Assembly (NCBI RefSeq): GCF_014639655.1
Contig: NZ_BMGB01000001.1
Span: 930,001 to 994,000, forward strand
DNA length: 64,000 nt
DNA from: Conyzicola nivalis
Lineage (GTDB): Bacteria; Actinomycetota; Actinomycetes; Actinomycetales; Microbacteriaceae
Reading direction: 5' to 3'
Positions within the stretch are counted from its first letter, which is position 1; each line of letters begins with the position of its first letter. Of the stretch, positions 47,514-55,486 are shown piece after piece. The position numbers and the translations under genes were made by a program. The notes under the pieces were generated by a model that did no database searches, was not told where the DNA came from, and saw only the letters and a program-made list of their open reading frames with translations.

Positions 47514-47625
47514 CCCGTCCCTTTCGGAAGCTCAGGGAACGGCGTCGCCGACCGGCGAAGCGCCCGCGGGAATACGCGGAGCCACGAAGCGCCACCGACG
47601 GCGACGCCTGAATTTCCGAAATGGC
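47514..47625 (+). repeat. Intergenic repeat family B, copy 1
   Basis: Begins CCCTTTCGGAAGCTCAGG and ends GACGCCTGAATTTCCGAAA. Both ends recur, reverse-complemented and at the same distance, at 63190-63299. The last 35 bases differ at only two or three positions. With copy 1 of family A it fills the 304-base gap between DUF4191 and the RDD gene. Confidence 0.6.
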
Positions 47626-47647
47626 GCGGGGCGTGCGGGGGTGGGTG

Positions 47648-48085
47648 CTAGCGGCGCACGAGGACCGTGCCGGCGAGGCGGTCGTGCATGCCGCGCTGGT
47701 CGCGGTCCCAGATGACGGCGGGGATGAAGAGGCAGAGCAGGGCGGTGCGGATGACCGGCTTGAGAACGCCGATCCAGCCCGAGTTGAGCGGCACGACGCG
47801 CATGCCGAGGGCGAGGTGGCCCAGGCTGCCGCCCAGGGTCGGGATGAACAGCACCTGCAGGAGCGCGAAGGCGATGAGCGTCGCCGTCGGGTTCGACGCT
47901 CCGAGACGCTCGAGCACGGTCTCGCCCGACGTGAAGAAGACCACCGAGATCGTGGTGGCGATGGCCCAGTCGAGGGCGACCGCGATGAGTCGTCGCGGGG
48001 CCCGGGCGATGGATCGGGGGCCCTGTTGTGGAAGACCGAGTCGCTTTCCCGGCCAATCTGTGGCGGGGCTTGACTGAGTCGGCAT
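47648..48085 (-). CDS. RDD family membrane protein
   Basis: A 145-aa protein with three hydrophobic helices. The RDD hallmarks are 'PRRLIAVALDWAIATTI' with the conserved Arg-Asp at the first helix, 'TLGGSLGHLALGMRVV' and 'WDRDQRGMHDRLAGTVLV'. Some RDD proteins act in ion or sodium-proton transport; others have no known role. It diverges from glnA, and the 136-base space between them holds the GlnR box, so it could share nitrogen control. Confidence 0.92.
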   Translation of the reverse strand: MPTQSSPATDWPGKRLGLPQQGPRSIARAPRRLIAVALDWAIATTISVVFFTSGETVLERLGASNPTATLIAFALLQVLFIPTLGGSLGHLALGMRVVPLNSGWIGVLKPVIRTALLCLFIPAVIWDRDQRGMHDRLAGTVLVRR

Positions 48086-48112
48086 CCGATAATCCTAAAC
48101 TGGAATACGCTC

Positions 48113-48150
48113 GTAACACGCCGGAAACAATTGTGTCACCCCGGCGAAAT
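48113..48150 (+). promoter_or_regulatory. Full GlnR box upstream of glnA
   Basis: Reads GTAAC-N6-GAAAC-N6-GTCAC-N6-GAAAT with all three spacers exactly 6 bases. This is the complete tandem a1-b1-a2-b2 arrangement described for GlnR in streptomycetes, with one mismatch in the last half-site. It ends 71 bases before the glnA ATG. Confidence 0.85.
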
Positions 48151-48221
48151 GCCTTACCTCTACCCTCGACAGTGGCTGCGAACGCAGTCCACCCCGCACC
48201 AAGCTCATTGGAGTACCTCAC

Positions 48222-49646
48222 ATGTTCAGTGATTCTTCCGAAGTGCTCAAGTTCATCAAGGACACTGACGTCAAGTTCCTTGATATTCGCTTCACCGACC
48301 TTCCCGGCGTGCAGCAGCATTTCAACATCCCCGCGTCTACCGTCGATGAGGAGTTCTTCTCCGTCGGCCAGCTCTTCGATGGCTCGTCGATCCGCGGTTT
48401 CGCGTCGATCCACGAATCCGACATGCAGCTCATCCCCGACGTGACGACGGCCTACCTCGACCCCTTCCGCGTCGAGCGCACGCTCATCATGATCTTCGAC
48501 ATCTACAACCCCCGCAGCGGCGAGATCTACGCCCGCGACCCGCGCCAGGTTGCCAAGAAGGCCGAGAAGTACCTCGTCTCCACCGGCATCGCCGACACCG
48601 CGTTCTTCGCCCCCGAGGCCGAGTTCTACATCTTCGACGACGTGCGTTACGAAGTGAAGCAGAACACGAGCTTCTACTCGGTCGACTCCGAAGAGGGCGC
48701 CTGGAACTCGGGCCGCGTCGAAGAAGGCGGAAACCTCGCCAACAAGACCCCCTTCAAGGGCGGCTACTTCCCCGTCAGCCCCGTCGACAAGCAGGCCGAC
48801 CTGCGCGACGACATCAGCCTCAAGCTGATCGACGCCGGCCTCATCCTCGAGCGCGCTCACCACGAGGTGGGAACCGGCGGCCAGGCCGAGATCAACTACC
48901 GCTTCGACACCATGGTGCACGCGGCCGACGACATCCTGAAGTTCAAGTACATCGTCAAGAACACCGCCGAGCAGTGGGGCAAGACGGCGACGTTTATGCC
49001 GAAGCCGCTCTTCGGCGACAACGGCTCGGGCATGCACACCCACCAGTCGCTGTGGAACGGCTCGACGCCGCTCTTCTACGACGAGGCCGGCTACGGCGGA
49101 CTCAGCGACATCGCGCGCTGGTACATCGGTGGACTGCTCAAGCACGCCCCCGCGGTTCTCGCGTTCACGAACCCGACGCTGAACTCGTACCGTCGTCTCA
49201 TCCCCGGATTCGAAGCCCCCGTGAACCTGGTCTACTCGGCCGGCAACCGTTCGGCATCGATCCGCATCCCGATCACGGGCACGAACCCGAAGGCCAAGCG
49301 CATCGAGTTCCGCGCGCCCGACGCCTCCGGCAACCCGTACCTCGCCTTCGCCGCCCAGCTCATGGCCGGCCTCGACGGAATCAAGAACAAGATCGAGCCG
49401 CACGAGCCCGTCGACAAGGACCTCTACGAGCTTCCCCCCGAGGAAGCAAAGAACATCCCGCAGGTTCCCGCGTCGCTCGAGGACGCCCTCAAGGCCCTCG
49501 AAGCAGACCACGAGTTCCTCACCGCGGGTGGCGTGTTCACGAACGACCTGATCGAGACCTGGATCACGTACAAGCGTGAGAAGGAGATCATCCCGGCCGC
49601 ACAGCGTCCGACGCCGTTCGAGTACGAGCTCTACTACAGCGTCTAA
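48222..49646 (+). CDS. glnA: Glutamine synthetase type I (GSI-beta)
   Basis: Main ammonium-assimilating enzyme, a dodecamer of 474-aa subunits. '[20 protein letters not shown]' is the N-terminal signature, '[18 protein letters not shown]' the ATP-binding block, and '[11 protein letters not shown]' the adenylylation loop with Tyr402. That loop, with the glnE gene at 55.5 kb, shows covalent control. A GlnR box lies upstream for transcriptional control. The ATG follows TTGGAG. A long perfect terminator follows the stop. Confidence 0.97.
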   Translation: MFSDSSEVLKFIKDTDVKFLDIRFTDLPGVQQHFNIPASTVDEEFFSVGQLFDGSSIRGFASIHESDMQLIPDVTTAYLDPFRVERTLIMIFDIYNPRSGEIYARDPRQVAKKAEKYLVSTGIADTAFFAPEAEFYIFDDVRYEVKQNTSFYSVDSEEGAWNSGRVEEGGNLANKTPFKGGYFPVSPVDKQADLRDDISLKLIDAGLILERAHHEVGTGGQAEINYRFDTMVHAADDILKFKYIVKNTAEQWGKTATFMPKPLFGDNGSGMHTHQSLWNGSTPLFYDEAGYGGLSDIARWYIGGLLKHAPAVLAFTNPTLNSYRRLIPGFEAPVNLVYSAGNRSASIRIPITGTNPKAKRIEFRAPDASGNPYLAFAAQLMAGLDGIKNKIEPHEPVDKDLYELPPEEAKNIPQVPASLEDALKALEADHEFLTAGGVFTNDLIETWITYKREKEIIPAAQRPTPFEYELYYSV

Positions 49647-49660
49647 ACCCCGCTGACACG

Positions 49661-49694
49661 AAAGGCCGCATCCCCGTCGGGGGTGCGGCCTTTT
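49661..49694 (+). terminator. Rho-independent terminator after glnA
   Basis: AAAGGCCGCATCCCC pairs with GGGGGTGCGGCCTTT (one G-T pair) around a 3-nt loop, followed by T. Starts 15 bases after the stop. Confidence 0.88.
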
Positions 49695-49705
49695 GCGTTG
49701 TGCCG

Positions 49706-49796
49706 GTTCGTCGTTCAGGACGGATGCGCCGCAACGCCGCCCCCGCCGCGGGTTACCGCGCGTGGGAGGTGCCCGCGCCCCGGTTCATCCGGAATC
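49706..49796 (-). repeat. Intergenic repeat family A, copy 2 (inverted)
   Basis: The reverse complement contains TGATTCCGGATGAACCGGGG, CGCGCGGTAACC and GCGCATCCGTCCTGAA in the same order and spacing as 47403-47498. It lies between the glnA terminator and the flavin-type oxidoreductase stop. Confidence 0.6.
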
Positions 49797-49819
49797 ACGG
49801 ACGCCGCCGGTCTCGACGC

Positions 49820-50266
49820 TCAGGCGGCGGGGTCGAACGGCTCCAGTACGAAGACCGGGATGAGCCGCTCGGTCTTGCGTGCGTAGGCGGCGTAGTCGGG
49901 ATATGCGGCAACGGCGCGCTGCCACCAGAGGTCGCGTTCCTCCCCCTGCGCCTCGTGGGCGAGGTAGTCGCGCTTGTGCGCACCGTCTTGCAGTTCTACG
50001 TGCGGGTGGGCGACGACGTTGTAGTACCAGACCGGATGTTCCGGTGCACCGCCGAGCGATGCGACGACCGCGTAGCGGCCCTCGTGTTCGACGCGCATCA
50101 GCGGGCTCTTGCGCAGCAGCCCCGTCTTCGCGCCGACAGTGGTGAGCAGCACGATCGGCATCCCCCGCAGGGTCGCCGAACGCTGTCCCCCGCTGGCCTC
50201 GAAGTCCTCGGCCTGGCGGCGTGACGCTCGGGATGTTCCGGGCGCATAGTCTCCTTCGAGCGGCAT
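49820..50266 (-). CDS. Nitroreductase/deazaflavin-dependent oxidoreductase (DDN-like)
   Basis: A 148-aa split-beta-barrel protein of the F420/FMN-dependent family that includes mycobacterial Ddn. '[21 protein letters not shown]' and '[19 protein letters not shown]' are the hallmark cofactor-binding blocks, then '[13 protein letters not shown]'. The ATG at 50266 has AGGAG 6 nt before it; the frame is open to 50296. The natural substrate is unknown. Whether the organism makes F420 cannot be judged here. Confidence 0.88.
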   Translation of the reverse strand: MPLEGDYAPGTSRASRRQAEDFEASGGQRSATLRGMPIVLLTTVGAKTGLLRKSPLMRVEHEGRYAVVASLGGAPEHPVWYYNVVAHPHVELQDGAHKRDYLAHEAQGEERDLWWQRAVAAYPDYAAYARKTERLIPVFVLEPFDPAA

Positions 50267-50312
50267 GGGCTCTCCTCTCGCCTTTTCTCCCGACACTACC
50301 GCCCGGGAACGG

Positions 50313-50352
50313 CGGAAGGCCGCATCCTCGCGAACGAGGATGCGGCCTTCCG
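50313..50352 (-). terminator. Terminator after UDP-glucose dehydrogenase operon
   Basis: A perfect 18-bp stem, CGGAAGGCCGCATCCTCG with its complement, around the tetraloop position 50331-50334. It lies 10 bases past the ugd stop. There is no T-run outside the stem. Confidence 0.8.
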
Positions 50353-50362
50353 AGCGGGGTGA

Positions 50363-51799
50363 CTAGCGCGCCGCGACCAGAGTGCGCAGCGGGCCGGTCG
50401 TGACGGGCACCGACGGGGCCGCGACGGGGGCGGGGCGGCCGAGGGCACGGAAGTCCCAGCCGGCTCCGCGCCAGGCGTCGGCGTCGAGGCAGTTGCGGGC
50501 GTCGATCACCACGGGGGTGTTGACGAGCTCGTGCATCTTGACCGGGTCGGCGTCGACGAACTCGGCCCACTCGGTGAGCACGAGCAGGGCGTCGGCGTCG
50601 GCGACCGCGTCTTCCATGTTGTCCACGTAGGTGAGCGTGGGGAACATGGCCTTGGCGGTGGCGCCGGCCTCCGGGTCGAAGACCACGACCTGCGCGCCGC
50701 GCAGGTGCAGCGCGGCGGCCACGTTGAGGGCCGGCGAGTCGCGCACGTCGTCGGTGTGCGGCTTGAAGGCCGCGCCGAGAACGCCGATGCGGCGGTTCAG
50801 CACGGATCCGCCGAGCGCCGAGAGGGCCAGGTCGATCACACGCTGGCGCTGGCCCATGTTGATCTCGTCGACCTGCTGCATGAGCGAGGCGGCCGAGTAG
50901 GCGCCGAGTTCGCTCGAACGGTACATCAGCGCGCGGATGTCCTTCGGCAGGCAGCCGCCGCCGAAGCCGAGGCCGGCGTTGAGGAACTGGCGTCCGATGC
51001 GCACGTCGTGGCCGAGCGCGTCGGCGAGCACCGACACGTCCGCCCCGGCGGCTTCACAGACCTCGGCGATGGCGTTGATGAACGAGATCTTCGTGGCGAG
51101 GAACGCGTTGGCGCTCACCTTCACGAGCTCGGCCGTCGGCAGGTCGCAGGCGATCACCGGGGTGCCGGTGGCGATCGGCATGGCGTAGACGACGCGCATG
51201 AGCGCCTCGGCCTGCTCGGAGGCACCGCCGAACACGATGCGGTCGGGGGCCAGCGTGTCCATGACCGCCTTGCCCTCGCGCAGGAACTCGGGGTTCCAGA
51301 TCAGCTCGGCGCTGACGCCGTCCGGCAGCGCGCCGGCGACGATCTCGCGCAGGCGCATTCCGGTGCCCACGGGCACGGTCGACTTGCCGACGATCAGGCC
51401 GTCGTGGGTCATGCTCGACGCGACCGCCGAGGTGGCGTCCTCGACGAACTTCAGGTTGGCGGCGTTGCTGCCGCGCTGCTGGGGCGTGCCGACGCAGATG
51501 AAGTGCACGTCGGACATTGCGGTGGCTTCGGCGATGTCGGTCGTGAAGCGCAGTCGGCCGCTCTGCACGTGCTTGACGATCAGCTCGGGGAGCCCGGGCT
51601 CGAAGAACGGGACCTTGCCGGCGCTGAGCGCTTCGACCTTCTTCGGGTCGACGTCGACGCCAACGACCTCGAAGCCCATCTCGGCCATGGCGGCGGCGTG
51701 GGTCGCCCCCAGGTAGCCGGTGCCGATCACGCTGATACGGGGTGGTGTTGCCTTGCGGTCCTGGGGCGTGTTCTTGGTGGATTCTGTCTTGGCATTCAT
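50363..51799 (-). CDS. ugd: UDP-glucose 6-dehydrogenase
   Basis: Oxidises UDP-glucose to UDP-glucuronate with two NAD, 478 aa. 'ISVIGTGYLGATHAAAMAEMG' binds NAD, 'WNPEFLREGKA' binds substrate, and 'GLGFGGGCLPKDIRAL' has the catalytic Cys283. 'GAAFKPHTDDVRDSPA' starts the UDP-binding domain. The ATG at 51799 follows GGGAGG; the frame is open to 52072. It is the third gene of the polysaccharide operon. UDP-glucuronate would be a substrate for the synthase at 53336. Confidence 0.95.
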   Translation of the reverse strand: MNAKTESTKNTPQDRKATPPRISVIGTGYLGATHAAAMAEMGFEVVGVDVDPKKVEALSAGKVPFFEPGLPELIVKHVQSGRLRFTTDIAEATAMSDVHFICVGTPQQRGSNAANLKFVEDATSAVASSMTHDGLIVGKSTVPVGTGMRLREIVAGALPDGVSAELIWNPEFLREGKAVMDTLAPDRIVFGGASEQAEALMRVVYAMPIATGTPVIACDLPTAELVKVSANAFLATKISFINAIAEVCEAAGADVSVLADALGHDVRIGRQFLNAGLGFGGGCLPKDIRALMYRSSELGAYSAASLMQQVDEINMGQRQRVIDLALSALGGSVLNRRIGVLGAAFKPHTDDVRDSPALNVAAALHLRGAQVVVFDPEAGATAKAMFPTLTYVDNMEDAVADADALLVLTEWAEFVDADPVKMHELVNTPVVIDARNCLDADAWRGAGWDFRALGRPAPVAAPSVPVTTGPLRTLVAAR

Positions 51800-51855
51800 G
51801 GTGAACCTCCCTGATTTCTCTGCGTGATGTGAACGGTGGTTTGTGGATGAGTCGG

Positions 51856-53349
51856 TCATGGTGTGGGAATCGGAGTCAGGTTGAAGTTGTCCTCCGGTCT
51901 GAGGATCCCCGCCTTGAACGCTTCGAGACTCTCTGGCCGCGAGTCGATGCGCCAGTCGTTGGTTGCCAGTTCGCCCTCGGTGTAGCTGGTGACCGCGAGG
52001 TTGAACCAGCCGAGACCGACGATGTCGGCATTCTTCGGATCGGCGAGGGCGTCGAAGACCGAGGTGATCCACTTGGCCTTTTTGCCGCCGACCTCGGACG
52101 CGCCGATCTCCGCCAACACGATCGGCTTGTCGCTGATCTTGCGCAGCTGGTCGAGCGTGGAGCCGAACGTGTAGTCGAAGGTGAAGTTGTTGTCGGCCTT
52201 GTACGCGGGACGCAGGTAGCCGGAGACTCCGACCCAGTCGACGTACTCGTCACCCGGGTAGAGCGAGGTGAGGAACTCGACGCTCTTGTTCGCGGCGGGC
52301 AGGTTGTTCACGATGTTCGGCGCCCAGGTCCAGATGACGAGGTTGTTCGCACCCTCCTGTTCGAAGATGTCGTGCACGTGCTGCCAGGTCTTGACGTAGT
52401 CGCCGACACGGTTGCCGTTGATCGGCTCGCCCTTGCCGGTCGTCTCCGACCAGGGGTACCAGACGCCGTTCATTTCGTGGTCGAAACGGATGGCGAGAGG
52501 AAGTCCCGTGGCGACGATGTCCTTCGCGTACTGGCGGATGTACTCGTCGTATTTCCCGGGGGTTCCGGTTGCCGGGTCGCCGATGATGGCGGGGAGCTGG
52601 TAGTCGGGTTCGTCCACCTGGCTGTTCGGCGAACCGATGGGACGCGACTCCCAGGTGAGCATCGGGAGTTGGTTCCGGTCCCAAGCCCGCGTGACGGCGT
52701 TCGCGCGGAACGTCTCGTCCCAGCCGCTGAAGTAGCCGACCATGCTCGGCTCGTTGCCGAGCTTCGTCGCGACCTCGTCGTAGGTGGCCCAGTTGAAGGG
52801 TGCCTGCGTCGTGTAGAGACCGAGGTAGCGCGAGGTGGGGTTGACGATCTGCGCCTTGGTCGGGATGACGACGGGCTCTTCGACCGGTGCCGCGACGACG
52901 GGGGCCGGGGTCTTCACCGGCGCCTTGACCGGGGTCGGTGTCTTGGCCGGAGTCTTGGCCGGCATCTTGGCCGGAGTCTTCGACACGGGCGGGTTGTTGT
53001 CTTTGACCACGGGGGCGGTCTCGACGGTGACCTCTGCGAGCTTGCGCTGGGTCGACTCGAGCTGGGTGGAGAGGCGGGCCAGCTGGCCGTTCTTTTCGTC
53101 CATCTTCGACTCGAGCTCGACCGTGCGGCTGAGCAGCCGGTTGCGCTCCTGCTTCATGTCGGCGACGGTGGCCGGGTCGACGACCGCGGCGGTCACCGAG
53201 TCACGCACTTCGGCGATCGGGTTGGCGGGCGACATCCAGACGAAGTAGCAGACCGCGATGAGGGCGAGTGCGATGGCGCTCGCGCCGAGCGTCGTGCGTC
53301 GTGCGCTGGACGTGCTCGACGCCCACCACGAGGAATTAGACCTGGACAA
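51856..53349 (-). CDS. Membrane-anchored GH26 glycoside hydrolase
   Basis: A 497-aa protein: cytoplasmic basic tail, one transmembrane helix (22-39), a coiled coil (60-108), a Lys/Pro/Ala repeat linker (about 124-150, PAKTP units), and a GH26 barrel (170-497). The acid/base is Glu292 in 'IRFDHEMNGVWYPW' and the nucleophile Glu414 in 'PIVLAEIGAS'. GH26 enzymes are mostly beta-mannanases. It starts at TTG 53349, overlapping the synthase gene by 14 bases. It is likely to trim or release the polymer made by its neighbours. Confidence 0.9.
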   Translation of the reverse strand: MSRSNSSWWASSTSSARRTTLGASAIALALIAVCYFVWMSPANPIAEVRDSVTAAVVDPATVADMKQERNRLLSRTVELESKMDEKNGQLARLSTQLESTQRKLAEVTVETAPVVKDNNPPVSKTPAKMPAKTPAKTPTPVKAPVKTPAPVVAAPVEEPVVIPTKAQIVNPTSRYLGLYTTQAPFNWATYDEVATKLGNEPSMVGYFSGWDETFRANAVTRAWDRNQLPMLTWESRPIGSPNSQVDEPDYQLPAIIGDPATGTPGKYDEYIRQYAKDIVATGLPLAIRFDHEMNGVWYPWSETTGKGEPINGNRVGDYVKTWQHVHDIFEQEGANNLVIWTWAPNIVNNLPAANKSVEFLTSLYPGDEYVDWVGVSGYLRPAYKADNNFTFDYTFGSTLDQLRKISDKPIVLAEIGASEVGGKKAKWITSVFDALADPKNADIVGLGWFNLAVTSYTEGELATNDWRIDSRPESLEAFKAGILRPEDNFNLTPIPTP

Positions 53350-54916
53350 GAAGTACCGCCTCTACGAAGAAAATGGTGAAGCCGATGAGATAAGGGAACG
53401 CCGCCTTGGGGTTGAGACGACGCCGGGGAGTTGTCTGTCGCATGACAGGCTTCTGAACATTGGGTCGGATGGCCTCCGCGCGACGCTCCGCGACCAGTAC
53501 GCTGCCCGGTTGGGCGTCGTACCCGGTCGCCTCGCCCGCGGAATGCGCGGGGGCGGATGTTGCCCACGACGAATCGATATCGCCGAGGTCGACCTGGCTC
53601 GTCGGAGCGAGGTGGCCGGGGTTGTCGACGGCCTGTTCGCGCGACGCATCCGTCGCGTCATCCTGTCCTCCACCGGCGTAGGCGCCGGCTCGCGTTCCCC
53701 AGCCGCTCGCGTGGCCCATGCGGAAGAAGCCGATGAGACGCACGGGCATAAGGAAGAAGGTGGAGGCGAGGATGAAGATCGGCAGGCGGAAGAAGTCGGA
53801 GGGCTTCTCGCCGAGGTGGCGCATCTGCCGGATTCCCATGCTGAGAACGGAGGACACGACCATGAGCCCCACGATCCAGAGCAGTCCCGACTGCACGCCG
53901 TACTCGCTCAGCAGTCCCTCGTAGAAGTTGTAGCCCTGGCCGGTGACGGCGCGGTAGGCCCAGCCGCCGATGACGCCGGCGAGCAGGAAGGGAAGGATGA
54001 TGTCCATCACGAAGAACAGGGCGAGCAGCGGAGCGTGACCGAGCATCCACGGCAGCATGCGCAGCGTGTTGTACTGACTGCCGCGGGCCCAGCGCAGCTG
54101 CTGCTTGAAGAGCTTCTTGATCTGCAGCGGAGCGTCGGTGTAGACGAGGCTCGTGTGCTGGTAGACCGTGCGGTAGCCCTCTTTCAGCGTGAGGTTGGTC
54201 AGCGTGCGGTCGTCGGAGACCTCGAGGAAGACGCCCATAAAGCGCTCGGTCATGAACTTGTCCATGACCGTCATCAGGATCGAACGGCGGAAGGCGATCG
54301 TGCGGCCGGGGAGGCAGCCGACCTGGCCCATGACGCTCTGCGCGGGCATGGAGTACAGCGACCGCGAGTTCTCGAGCCAGTCGGCCCAGCGGGTGATCCA
54401 GGAGCGCTCCGGCTCGAGGATGCGCTGGCGGGTGGTGACACCGCCGACGCGGGCGTCGGCGAACGGCTTGACGAGTTCGTCGAGCGCGTTGGGCATCCAC
54501 ACGGTGTCGGAGTCGACGAGCACCGTGATGTCGCCCTTCGACAGGTTGGTGCCGATCATCACGGCGTTGCGCTTGCCGGGGATTGGGGTGTGCACCCAGC
54601 GGACGAGCGGCGCGTACTCGTCGCACACGGCCTGCAGCGCCGGGTTCTCGGCGCCGTTGATGACGACGATGATCTCGCCCGGCTTCTGCTCGACCATGCG
54701 CTCGATGACGTCGCGGAACAGGTCGAGGGGCTCGTCGACCACCGGTACGACGACGCTGGTGGTGCCGGTGTAGGTGCCGGTGAACGGGCGGTACTGGCGT
54801 GAGACGAGCACCTTGATGATCCACAGGATCCAGATGCAGGCGGAGTACACCGTGAACAGGTAGAGCTCCGGGTGACCCTCGATGAGGTGGCGGATCTGAA
54901 GAATGAAAATGAACAA
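53336..54916 (-). CDS. Processive GT2 polysaccharide synthase, hyaluronan-synthase-like
   Basis: A 526-aa membrane glycosyltransferase. One N-terminal helix (about 19-38), then a GT2 domain with 'VLVDSDTVW' (DSD at 135-137), 'EVSDDRTLTN' (234-243) and 'KQQLRWARGS' (QxxRW at 272-276). At least four more helices and a polar tail of about 100 residues with a last helix follow. The DSD, DDR-LTN and QQ-RW set is that of hyaluronan/NodC-type synthases. With ugd in the operon a glucuronate-containing polymer is plausible. It starts at TTG 54916 behind a hairpin that covers its ribosome site. Confidence 0.92.
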   Translation of the reverse strand: MFIFILQIRHLIEGHPELYLFTVYSACIWILWIIKVLVSRQYRPFTGTYTGTTSVVVPVVDEPLDLFRDVIERMVEQKPGEIIVVINGAENPALQAVCDEYAPLVRWVHTPIPGKRNAVMIGTNLSKGDITVLVDSDTVWMPNALDELVKPFADARVGGVTTRQRILEPERSWITRWADWLENSRSLYSMPAQSVMGQVGCLPGRTIAFRRSILMTVMDKFMTERFMGVFLEVSDDRTLTNLTLKEGYRTVYQHTSLVYTDAPLQIKKLFKQQLRWARGSQYNTLRMLPWMLGHAPLLALFFVMDIILPFLLAGVIGGWAYRAVTGQGYNFYEGLLSEYGVQSGLLWIVGLMVVSSVLSMGIRQMRHLGEKPSDFFRLPIFILASTFFLMPVRLIGFFRMGHASGWGTRAGAYAGGGQDDATDASREQAVDNPGHLAPTSQVDLGDIDSSWATSAPAHSAGEATGYDAQPGSVLVAERRAEAIRPNVQKPVMRQTTPRRRLNPKAAFPYLIGFTIFFVEAVLLVQV

Positions 54917-54920
54917 AGGT

Positions 54921-54964
54921 CCCCCAGTGTGCTGTGGCTTTTATGAACTTCCACAGCATTGGGG
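54921..54964 (-). promoter_or_regulatory. Leader hairpin covering the synthase ribosome-binding site
   Basis: In the minus-strand mRNA, CCCCAATGCTGTGG (54964-54951) pairs with CCACAGCACACTGGGG (54937-54922) across a 13-nt loop; seven G-C-rich pairs are continuous. The only purine-rich SD candidate, GGGGGA at 54925-54920, lies at the foot of the 3' arm, 3-4 nt before the TTG start. This could limit translation. Confidence 0.5.
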
Positions 54965-55486
54965 AATTGGAATGTCGCGCTTCGGGTATGGCAAGTATGT
55001 GTGCCGTGAACGGGGGCCGCAAGGCGATTTCGGCGGCGTGCGTAGCGGCGCGAAACGGTGAACGCCGACAGCTGCGAAAGCCTCAGTTGAGCGCTGTCCT
55101 CGCTTTGGGGGACTCACGATTCGTGCCCGACGGATGACACGGAAACCAGCGTTCTCCGCGGCCGGCCGGGCACCCGGTGAACGACGTCAGACCCGCGTTT
55201 CCGCGGGCGCCACCTCGCCGGACCGGCGCGACGGACCATCGCGGGAGGCCCACGCTCGCGCGTTCGCCTGGACCCTTTTGGGGGGCGAAATCACGAAACG
55301 GGGTACAAGCCTCTCAGGCTATTTTCAGGGTCAGGAACGGTCGAAAAATCGGCCAAAAAATATTTTCCTCAGTGAATGCGTACGCATCATTCCTGTGATG
55401 GCGGTCGAGAAGGCGCACGAAAATTGCGTGAGAATGCTCTCATCCGCGCCGTGTGGGACCGATCGGCGCGAAGCGCGGAGGCGGGC
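54965..55486. other. Long intergenic region upstream of the polysaccharide operon
   Basis: About 520 bases between the glnE stop and the synthase leader. No coding signal is seen. It contains an AT-rich tract (about 55310-55400, unusual for this genome) and the 12-bp palindrome ATGCGTACGCAT at 55376-55387. Likely the regulatory region of the operon; I could not place a sure -35/-10. Confidence 0.5.
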
